From Bdellovibrionales bacterium (GTDB taxonomy: Bacteria > Bdellovibrionota > UBA1018), in NCBI GenBank assembly GCA_018968995.1, contig JAGWZD010000049.1, positions 1-9,371 on the forward strand: a DNA stretch of 9,371 nt, given 5' to 3'. Under the pieces are notes generated by a model that was not told where the DNA came from, made no database searches, and was given only the letters and a program-made list of their open reading frames with translations. A program made the translations under genes and the position numbers. Of the stretch, positions 1-5,816 are shown in pieces. The first letter of the stretch is position 1, and the number at the start of each line of letters is the position of its first letter.

Positions 1-633
1 AAAACGTCGCTCATCCCCCTGATTCGCGCTCGTCGCCACGCATTGCTGCTGGGGGTTCTCCTAATGGGTCCAAGTTCAACTCATGCGGCCCAAGTTCAAG
101 TCATGCTTTTTGGGCAACCTTGCGTGCTCCAAGGATCTTCAGAGGGGTTCTCCGAGGCGCAACTTCAAGCCATTCATCAAGCAAGTCCCGAGCAAGCCCC
201 CATCTCAAGTGATCTACCCACCTTAAAAACCTCGCTCGAGCGACTCAAAAACGCTCAAGAGCTGCCACGAGAGCTACAAAAATACCGAGAGCTCCGAACC
301 GCTCGACTTGAGGCAAGACTGAAATTCGAAGAAGCGGTGATTCAAGCTCATCGCAGAGGTGATGCTAATGCATTCTCTGAAGCGACCAAGCCTCTCATTC
401 ACGCTCGCCGACATTCAGGCCTGATGAAAAAATTTAAAGCCGCCCAAAAAGCGGGGCCCTCGCAAAAAGCGTGGGAAGACCTCCGAGATTATTTTGTGGA
501 ATTCTCGGGTTCAGATGGAGAAGAGGATTTTCACCGAGTTCTCAGTCGATTGAAGATTCAGTATCACTGCACTTTTGATGAGGAACGCGGAGAAGAAGAG
601 CCGACTGAGACACCCAAAATAAAAAAGAACTAG
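1..633 (+). CDS. Exported protein of unknown function, 5' end outside window
   Basis: I do not recognise this protein. The reading frame is open from base 1. The visible N-terminus shows a signal peptide: a basic stretch (RARRH, bases 25-39), a hydrophobic core (LLLGVLLMG) and a likely cleavage site after THA or THAA near base 90. The true start is probably just upstream of the window; TTG at 43 and ATG at 64 are in frame but would remove the basic n-region. The mature part is about 180 residues, charged and probably mostly helical. It has only two cysteines (in GQPC and YHC, near the two ends), which could form a disulfide after export. The tail is acidic, then ends in a short lysine-rich patch. 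The stop TAG at 631-633 lies 6 bases from the stop of the convergent marC-like gene. A 20-bp tandem duplication spans the signal-peptide junction. Export is inferred; the function is unknown. Confidence 0.72.
   Translation, partial: KTSLIPLIRARRHALLLGVLLMGPSSTHAAQVQVMLFGQPCVLQGSSEGFSEAQLQAIHQASPEQAPISSDLPTLKTSLERLKNAQELPRELQKYRELRTARLEARLKFEEAVIQAHRRGDANAFSEATKPLIHARRHSGLMKKFKAAQKAGPSQKAWEDLRDYFVEFSGSDGEEDFHRVLSRLKIQYHCTFDEERGEEEPTETPKIKKN
67..106 (+). repeat. 20-bp tandem duplication, two copies
   Basis: Bases 67-86 and 87-106 are head-to-tail copies matching at 18 of 20 positions; mismatches are at 69/89 and 80/100. The unit is not a multiple of three, so the copies are read in different frames: the first encodes roughly G-P-S-S-T-H-A, the second A-Q-V-Q-V-M. 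It lies exactly at the junction between the signal peptide and the mature protein. Confidence 0.85.
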
Positions 634-639
634 AACGTC

Positions 640-1230
640 TTAACTGCTGGCTTTACCAAACATTTGCATCAGTCCGCCTCGAATCATCGACACGGCGATA
701 GCGGCAAGCAAGAGAGCCACAAGCTTCGAAAGAACATTCGCTCCGTCTTTTCCTAATAGTTTATAAATCGACTGCGATTTACGCATCAGAATCCAAGCCA
801 ACGCAAAATTCATCAGCAACGCAGAGAGCGCTACAGCATGCCCGTAGGATTCAATATGCAGAAGAATCGCGGTGAGAACTGCTGGACCTGTGATGAGCGG
901 AACAGCCAAAGGCACGATGCCTGCCGAGCCAGTACTTCGACTTTCGTGTTCTGGTTTACCTACCAGATCTGCAAGCGAGATCAACAGAAGCACCAGTCCG
1001 CCGGCTACACGAAAATCCGCCACATCAATGCCTAGAAATCGAAAAACCACTTGCCCAACAAGCGCGAAAAGTAGCGCTGTCACCAGCGCCACCACGATCG
1101 AAAAATCCACCACTCGAGAGCGCTCGCTTGTGGTCATTTTTTCGGTCAGCTTAAAATAGACGGGAAGTGTTCCAATGATGTCCATTGCGACAAAGATTGC
1201 CGTGAAGGAACTCAGCCACTCTTTCAACAC
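640..1230 (-). CDS. MarC-family (UPF0056) integral membrane protein
   Basis: This is a 196-residue polytopic inner-membrane protein of the MarC family, whose biochemical role is unsettled; the original link to multiple antibiotic resistance in E. coli was not upheld. The family pattern is clear: D17-IIGTLPVYF in the first helix, FRVAGG at 73-78, and VPLAVPLITGPAVLTAIL at 106-123. About six hydrophobic segments are visible (roughly 7-28, 44-66, 75-91, 105-125, 133-150, 165-190). Length is near the family norm of about 200. The start is GTG, only 3 bases after the stop of the upstream M16 peptidase gene on the same strand, so the two are very likely co-transcribed and perhaps translationally coupled. 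The GTG is preceded by a weak GGTGGG inside the end of that gene. The substrate cannot be told from the sequence. Confidence 0.9.
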   Translation of the reverse strand: MLKEWLSSFTAIFVAMDIIGTLPVYFKLTEKMTTSERSRVVDFSIVVALVTALLFALVGQVVFRFLGIDVADFRVAGGLVLLLISLADLVGKPEHESRSTGSAGIVPLAVPLITGPAVLTAILLHIESYGHAVALSALLMNFALAWILMRKSQSIYKLLGKDGANVLSKLVALLLAAIAVSMIRGGLMQMFGKASS

Positions 1231-1233
1231 AGA

Positions 1234-3927
1234 TTAGCCCACCACGGATGTAACAAGATTGGCATCCACTAAGTATTTACGGCAAACCTCTTGAACCTGT
1301 TTGGAGGTCACCGACTCGATTCGCTTTCGAATCTGCGCTTCACCAGGAGGTTCAAGCCCGTAGATTCCCTCTAAGCCGTAGTAACTGGCGAGAGACGAGT
1401 CGCTTTGAAGATCCATGGCGCGTCGTCCAAGATAATACTCTTTGGCTCTCGCCATCTCAGAAGAGGTAGGACCTTTCTCAGCAAGCTTCTTTAAGACAGC
1501 GTGGATGCCTTCAATGGCGCGCTTCTCTTTATCTGGCGAGCAGGCAATATAAACACCCTGATACCCACGCTCCACACCTTCAAAGCCAATCGGCGAGACC
1601 GTGTAAGCTAAGCCCTGCTTTTCGCGAAGCTCAATAAAAAGCCTGCCACTCTGACCACCAAGCAAAGTGTGCATCAGGCGAATGGCGTCTCGGTCGCCTC
1701 CGGTGATCGTGCTTCCGAGGCCCCCCACGATGATGTGGACTTGCTCACGCCCCAGTCTTTTTTCTACCCACCGGGGTCCCTTGAGCGCTGCTTCAGCAGC
1801 TAGAGTTTCGTGAATCGGACGAAGCTGCGCTCCAGAGGACTTTTTCCTCCAAAGGCCTTCGAGCTCCTCAACCCAGGTCTCCACAGCTTGCTTCGAGATT
1901 CGTCCCACTACCGAAATAACGGCACGCTCTGGCCGAAGCCAGTGAGCCAAGTAAGCTTTCAGCTTAGCAGAATTAAATCCAGAAACGCTCTCAATACTAC
2001 CGTGTGCCATCAGTCGATAAGGATGAGTGTCGTAAAGCGTCTCTAGGAATAGTTTAGAGCACAGCTGACTTGAATGGTCGTCCACGGTTCGAATGGACTC
2101 TTCCATTACCCGCTTGGAGTGACCCACTTCATCCTCCGGGAAAACGGCATTCAGTAACACGTCATCATAAAGTGGCTGAAGCTCGCCGAAATCCTTTGCT
2201 AAAGAAGTCATCTGAAGCCCGATGGTGTTTCGTCCAGAAAATCCATCGAGACTTGCGGCTCTTCCTTCAACTTTTTGAGCCACATCGCGCGCTGTTAGCG
2301 AAGAGGTGCCTTTGTTCCAGGTCATCGACAGGCACTGGCTCACTCCCCAGTCTTGTTCCTTTGAGAAAAGAGGGTCGCCCGCTTCCATGCGTAATCCCCC
2401 CTGAACACAGGTCTGAACACTCACCACGTGTGAGTGAGCTCGTTCACGATGAATTACTCTCAGCCCCGACTCGAGGCGCCACTCCTCATAAGGCGCAGCA
2501 CTACGAGCCGCCTTGGTTTTTCCACTCTTAGGCTTGCTTAAGGCTTCTGGAGCCGAGGTGGGAAGATAGCGCTTAGCCACCGATTCCAGTTCACTCGTAT
2601 CGATGCGGTCCTTCATGGCCTTGGGAATGAGGTAAGCCCCACTCATTCTTGCGCAGTTTAAATACTCATGTGCCACGTGCCGAACCCGCTCAGGAGTCAC
2701 TGAGCGAAGCTCTGAAAGGTAGCGTTCGTCGTAACCTAAGTCATTGACCACAAACTTAAGAAAACCGAGTCTTCCTGCGATTCCATCGGCAGTTTGTTGC
2801 GAATAAAGTCGGTCGCTTTCAGCATGAGCCAGAACCCGGTCCACTTCGATCTTGTTGGGCGGGTTTTCACGGCTCTGCTCTAAAAGACGAAAAGTTTCAT
2901 CCAAAGCCGGAGCGATTTTCTCGGAAGAATCAACATCGAGATGAAAATAAAGCATCCCAGGGTCATTCGGAACATACAAACCACCACTCACTTCTGTAAC
3001 CAGTGAGCGCTCGTTAAAAAGCTTCTGATACAGGCGCGAGCTCTCTCCCATCGTTAACGCCCCAGCGAGCATATCCAGCGCCGCCAGATCGGGATGCGAA
3101 AGCTCAGGAACACGGAAAGCAAAATTTACCGATGGAAGCTGAACTTCAAACTCTTTTGGAATCATCCGAATTTTTGAAGCAAAAGTGGGTTCGGGCTTTC
3201 GCGCTAACCGCGGAGTTTCTTTTTTTGGAAATACCGACGAACCAAAGAAGCGCTCGAGTTGAGACAGGAGCCCTTTCACTCGAGCCCCGTCTTGGTCGGC
3301 AATCGGGCCAACCATCACAATGCCCATTCGACCGGAAACGTAATTTCTTCGATAAAAGGCTTCGAGCTTCGATACCGTGGCAGCCTTGAGTGTCTTGACG
3401 TATCCGATTACGGGCCGCCCGTACGGGTGCTGACTAAAGCTGCTACTAAAGAGCGCTTGAAAATGCTGCCTCTCGGGAGAGTCTTCATTTTTTTTGAGCT
3501 CTTCGAGAATCACTTCACGCTCACGAGTAAAGTCGTCTTTCAAAAATTGCTGAGGACGAGCCAGCACTGAAAATTCGCGAAGCACTCGCTCCCAGTGATG
3601 CTCAGAGCACGTCACGTGGTAAACGGTTTGATCAAACGAAGTGTAGGCGTTGATATCTCCGCCGAGCGACTCAATGGCTCGTGCGGTCTTCCCGCTGGAG
3701 GCAGCACCCGTTTCCTTGGCGCTCGTATCTTTAAAGAGCATGTGTTCGAGGAAATGGGCGTACCCCTCCTCTCCCTTCTGCTCATCGCAGCTCCCCACCT
3801 GGTTCCACCAGTAGATCGAGGCCACCGCTCCATCGAAATGCTGGAAGATGACTGGAATGCCGTTACTGAGACGCTCTTCAAAGGGCCGATCGGTTGGAAT
3901 TTTCATGAAGCTTCGATTTTGGACCAT
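1234..3927 (-). CDS. M16-family zinc metallopeptidase, fused two-repeat form
   Basis: This is an 897-residue protein of the M16 (insulinase / mitochondrial processing peptidase) clan. The N-terminal half carries the inverted zinc motif HFLEH at 58-62, followed by the conserved INAYTS (92-97) and the EREVILEEL block (136-144), which supplies the third zinc ligand, probably E143 by comparison with processing-peptidase beta. Each half ends in the M16 'GxSSRLY..LFxE' type block: ESSRLYQKLFNER at 295-307 and GGQSGRLFIELREKQGLAYTV at 757-777, the latter with the R...Y pair thought to assist catalysis. The second half (from about 483) has QCLSMTW (531-537) where HxxEH should be, so it is a non-catalytic repeat. 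The halves are joined by a basic linker (about 455-480). No signal peptide is visible, so it looks cytoplasmic. The start is bounded by an in-frame TAG at 3958-3960; ATG at 3927 and ATG at 3906 (Met8) are both possible and neither has a clear ribosome site. It leads a probable two-gene operon with the MarC-like gene. The natural substrate is unknown. Confidence 0.93.
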   Translation of the reverse strand: MVQNRSFMKIPTDRPFEERLSNGIPVIFQHFDGAVASIYWWNQVGSCDEQKGEEGYAHFLEHMLFKDTSAKETGAASSGKTARAIESLGGDINAYTSFDQTVYHVTCSEHHWERVLREFSVLARPQQFLKDDFTREREVILEELKKNEDSPERQHFQALFSSSFSQHPYGRPVIGYVKTLKAATVSKLEAFYRRNYVSGRMGIVMVGPIADQDGARVKGLLSQLERFFGSSVFPKKETPRLARKPEPTFASKIRMIPKEFEVQLPSVNFAFRVPELSHPDLAALDMLAGALTMGESSRLYQKLFNERSLVTEVSGGLYVPNDPGMLYFHLDVDSSEKIAPALDETFRLLEQSRENPPNKIEVDRVLAHAESDRLYSQQTADGIAGRLGFLKFVVNDLGYDERYLSELRSVTPERVRHVAHEYLNCARMSGAYLIPKAMKDRIDTSELESVAKRYLPTSAPEALSKPKSGKTKAARSAAPYEEWRLESGLRVIHRERAHSHVVSVQTCVQGGLRMEAGDPLFSKEQDWGVSQCLSMTWNKGTSSLTARDVAQKVEGRAASLDGFSGRNTIGLQMTSLAKDFGELQPLYDDVLLNAVFPEDEVGHSKRVMEESIRTVDDHSSQLCSKLFLETLYDTHPYRLMAHGSIESVSGFNSAKLKAYLAHWLRPERAVISVVGRISKQAVETWVEELEGLWRKKSSGAQLRPIHETLAAEAALKGPRWVEKRLGREQVHIIVGGLGSTITGGDRDAIRLMHTLLGGQSGRLFIELREKQGLAYTVSPIGFEGVERGYQGVYIACSPDKEKRAIEGIHAVLKKLAEKGPTSSEMARAKEYYLGRRAMDLQSDSSLASYYGLEGIYGLEPPGEAQIRKRIESVTSKQVQEVCRKYLVDANLVTSVVG

Positions 3928-3971
3928 TTTGAGGGTGGCCGCCAGAGTTCTTGCGCGCTAGAGAGAAGCTC

Positions 3972-5129
3972 ATGGAACGCCACGCCGGAAAACAGCCAGG
4001 AATCCGCTCCATTTACCTGCACTTTCCATTCTGCGAGACGAAGTGTCATTATTGTGACTTCTACTCGATTGGTCGCGAGCGAACAAAAGAGGAAGACCCG
4101 CTTGTTTTTGAGCAGGCGCTCCGTGCAGAACTGGCACTTCTGGCGAAAAGCCCCAGCATTCAGATTGCCCCTGAGCTCGACACGATCTTTATGGGAGGGG
4201 GCACTCCCAGCATGACTCCACCCGAGTCGATGACCCGAGCGCTTGAACCACTCTGGGAGGTGACACGCCTCAGCGCAAAGGCAGAATGGACGATGGAAGC
4301 CAATCCCTCTTCAGTAAGCCTGGAGCGGCTTCGACAGTACCGATCACTGGGCGTGAATCGCATCAGTATGGGGGTTCAGGCCCTTCGCGATGACCTTCTG
4401 CTTCGACTTGGTCGAGTGCACTCCCGTGACCGTGCTCTAGAGAGTCTGGATGCGATTTTTGAAGCCGGGTTCGATAATGTTTCAGTGGACCTGCTTTGCG
4501 GCGTTCCCCAGCAGTCGCTCCAAGATCTGGAGGCGGCCCTAGATCAGCTCACTCGGTTTCCCATCACCCACTTGAGTTGCTACCTGCTGACTCTACCGAA
4601 AACCCATCGGATGTACCGAGAGCTGCCCCACGAAAACGAACAGCTCGAGCACTTGCTCCTGATTGATCGCTGGATGACGGCTCAGGGCTTCGAGCACTAC
4701 GAAATCTCAAACTTCGCCAAGCCCGGTAAGCAAGCTCGCCACAACCTCGTGTATTGGCAGCGCGAGGGCTACCTCAGCGCAGGTCCCTCGGCCCACTCCT
4801 TTGACCCGTCGATTGGCCCCGCAGGAAGACGCTGGAAGAACGTCTCCTCTCTTCATAAGTACTCCCAAATGCTCCAAAAAGGAGAGCTACCGATCGAGTG
4901 GACCGAAGAGCTGAAACTCGAGGACCAAGAATTAGAACGCTGGATGCTTGCCCTAAGGCTGTCCGAGGGCTTCCCCACAGAATGGCTCCAAGATGAGCCC
5001 CGCCGTCTCAAGGCCCAGGTTCTTCAAGAACAGGGGCTGCTCGAGATCCACCCGCAGAAGCTTGGCACCCTGCGGCTAACCCCCCGGGGCTTTGCTCTTT
5101 CTGATCAAGTGATCAGTTCACTGGCTTGA
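3972..5129 (+). CDS. hemW: HemW, radical-SAM-family heme chaperone
   Basis: HemW belongs to the HemN-like radical SAM family but acts as a heme-binding chaperone that delivers heme to membrane respiratory enzymes; it was long misannotated as oxygen-independent coproporphyrinogen III oxidase. Counting from ATG 3972 (385 residues), the 4Fe-4S cluster motif CETKCHYCDF lies at 21-30 (C21, C25, C28). The residue two after the third cysteine is F, where true HemN has a fourth cysteine; this supports HemW. Also present are MGGGTPS (74-80), the SAM-side GVNRISMGVQ (127-136), CGVPQQ (176-181) and the HemW C-terminal block HNLVYWQREGYLSAGPSAHSF (257-277). A TTG at 3951 would add seven residues, but ATG 3972 has GAGAGAAG (3961-3968) ahead of it and gives a more usual N-terminus. 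It is divergent from the M16 gene across 44 bases. Its stop codon overlaps the -35 of the grpE promoter candidate. HemW genes often adjoin heat-shock operons. Confidence 0.95.
   Translation: MERHAGKQPGIRSIYLHFPFCETKCHYCDFYSIGRERTKEEDPLVFEQALRAELALLAKSPSIQIAPELDTIFMGGGTPSMTPPESMTRALEPLWEVTRLSAKAEWTMEANPSSVSLERLRQYRSLGVNRISMGVQALRDDLLLRLGRVHSRDRALESLDAIFEAGFDNVSVDLLCGVPQQSLQDLEAALDQLTRFPITHLSCYLLTLPKTHRMYRELPHENEQLEHLLLIDRWMTAQGFEHYEISNFAKPGKQARHNLVYWQREGYLSAGPSAHSFDPSIGPAGRRWKNVSSLHKYSQMLQKGELPIEWTEELKLEDQELERWMLALRLSEGFPTEWLQDEPRRLKAQVLQEQGLLEIHPQKLGTLRLTPRGFALSDQVISSLA
5101..5116. repeat. Perfect 7-bp inverted repeat before grpE
   Basis: CTGATCA-AG-TGATCAG is a perfect dyad with a 2-base centre, inside the last codons of hemW. 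It ends 6 bases before the -35 element of the candidate grpE promoter, a position open to an operator. Dyads of this size are expected several times by chance in a window this long, so only the position makes it notable. It does not resemble CIRCE. Confidence 0.35.
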
Positions 5130-5152
5130 CGAGCGCCGGTTCGAGCCCATAG
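5123..5152 (+). promoter_or_regulatory. Candidate RpoH (sigma-32)-type heat-shock promoter for grpE
   Basis: GGCTTGA at 5123-5129 is identical to the -35 consensus described for E. coli sigma-32 promoters. After a 15-base spacer, GCCCATAG (5145-5152) matches the -10 consensus CCCCATWT at 6 of 8 positions. The E. coli dnaK P1 and groE promoters have 15 and 14 bases in the same interval. The -35 overlaps the hemW stop codon (TGA 5127-5129). Transcription would begin near 5158-5160, leaving a leader of about 25 bases with the AAGGAG ribosome site. Promoter function is inferred from consensus and position only. Confidence 0.58.
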
Positions 5153-5170
5153 TAAAGGGCCTCAATCCTG

Positions 5171-5176
5171 AAGGAG
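5171..5176 (+). promoter_or_regulatory. Ribosome binding site fixing the GTG start of grpE
   Basis: AAGGAG lies 7 bases before GTG 5184. This strong, well-spaced Shine-Dalgarno sequence supports the GTG as the real start of grpE. Confidence 0.8.
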
Positions 5177-5183
5177 AAGTCGC

Positions 5184-5738
5184 GTGTCTGAAGTCCCGCC
5201 GAATACCCCAGCCTCTGAGCCCACCGGTCAACCTGAGAGCACTGCTGCTTCCGGAGGCAATCCTGTAGCCGAAAAGCTTGCTCAACTTGAAAACCAGCTG
5301 AAAGCCGAACAGCAAAAGTACGTCTATCTTTACGCCGATTTCGAGAATTACAAGAAACGAGCAGTGAAAGATCGCGCTGACGCGGTGAAGTTTGGGTTTG
5401 AAAACGCCGCTCGCGATATCTTGCAGGTTGCCGACAATCTTCAGCGAGCCGTTGAACATATCCCTGAAACTACGGACAAAAATCTTCGGGCTGGAATCCA
5501 GATGGTTCTCGACCAGCTGAACTCCACCCTCCAACGCCATGGCGTTGAGGCGGTTGTCACCCAGGGACAAGCATTCGACCCCAATCTGCACGAGGCCGTC
5601 GGACAGCTGCCCTCGGAAAAGCCCGCCGGCCAAGTCATCCAGGAGCACCAAAAAGGGTACACGCTCCATGGACGATTGCTTCGGCCGGCCCGGGTGGTGA
5701 TTAGCTCAGGCCCCGCTCCGGCAGGACCAAACGCTTAA
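5184..5738 (+). CDS. grpE: GrpE, nucleotide exchange factor of DnaK
   Basis: GrpE is a dimeric cytoplasmic factor that opens the DnaK nucleotide-binding cleft to release ADP and so drives the chaperone cycle; its long helix also serves as a thermosensor in E. coli. The 184-residue length is typical. In order: a disordered Pro/Ser/Thr/Gly-rich N-terminus (1-26), a coiled-coil helix (about 28-90) containing YADFENYKKR (50-59), and the C-terminal beta domain that contacts DnaK, with GQAFDPNLHEAV (128-139) and the closing signature QKGYTLHGRLLRPARVVIS (156-174). The start is GTG. The gene follows hemW after 54 bases, where many bacteria carry hrcA, and precedes dnaK by 78 bases. A sigma-32-like promoter lies in the hemW-grpE gap. 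Nothing in the protein is unusual. Confidence 0.98.
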   Translation: MSEVPPNTPASEPTGQPESTAASGGNPVAEKLAQLENQLKAEQQKYVYLYADFENYKKRAVKDRADAVKFGFENAARDILQVADNLQRAVEHIPETTDKNLRAGIQMVLDQLNSTLQRHGVEAVVTQGQAFDPNLHEAVGQLPSEKPAGQVIQEHQKGYTLHGRLLRPARVVISSGPAPAGPNA

Positions 5739-5763
5739 ACTTCAGGAATTTAGCCAAGGCGAA

Positions 5764-5790
5764 TTGACAAAAGAAAAATCAAACCCACTT
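5764..5790 (+). promoter_or_regulatory. Candidate promoter for dnaK, sigma-32-like
   Basis: TTGA at 5764-5767 is followed after 15 bases by ACCCACTT (5783-5790), 6 of 8 to CCCCATWT. The spacing from TTGA to CCCA (16 bases) is identical to that of the grpE promoter candidate. The upstream flank (GAA rather than GGC) is poorer. An alternative reading is a sigma-70 -35, since TTGACA (5764-5769) is perfect, but the best -10 (TTTAAA, 5789-5794) is 19 bases away and only 4 of 6. Transcription near 5796-5798 would give a leader of about 20 bases containing GAGGA (5801-5805), 11 bases from the dnaK ATG. Confidence 0.42.
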
Positions 5791-5816
5791 TAAACCACAA
5801 GAGGAAGAAAGAAATT

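Noticed and set aside
605..645. Possible bidirectional terminator at the convergent junction
   Set aside because: The minus strand has a U-rich run (from 613-627), but I could not build a stem of more than about four pairs before it.
3919..3960. TTGGAC as a -35 in the divergent hemW/M16 gap
   Set aside because: Nothing like a -10 follows at 16-19 bases. The 44-base gap must hold or adjoin promoters, but I cannot point to one.
3595..4215. 206-residue plus-strand reading frame crossing the M16 start and the hemW start
   Set aside because: It overlaps two well-supported genes, one on each strand, and its translation resembles no family.
4413..4424. GAGTGCACTC palindrome inside hemW as a CIRCE relic
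   Set aside because: CIRCE needs TTAGCACTC and GAGTGCTAA arms separated by 9 bases. This is a short uninterrupted palindrome in reverse arm order, mid-gene.
5080..5100. CCCCGGGG followed by a T-rich stretch near the end of hemW as a terminator
   Set aside because: The palindrome has no loop and the T-run is interrupted; it lies in coding sequence.
3972..5129. Coproporphyrinogen III oxidase (HemN) as the identity of this gene
   Set aside because: The cluster motif is CETKCHYCDF, with F instead of the fourth cysteine of HemN, and the C-terminal block is of HemW type.
5143..5163. GAGCCC...GGGCCTC hairpin (6 pairs, one bulge) between hemW and grpE
   Set aside because: It has no T-run after it, so it is not an intrinsic terminator. 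It overlaps the promoter candidate's -10 and start, so the predicted transcript would not contain it intact; a thermometer role is not supported.
5118..5669. 183-residue minus-strand reading frame covering most of grpE
   Set aside because: The plus strand encodes a full GrpE with every signature. The antisense frame has no recognisable motif and is a by-product of codon bias.
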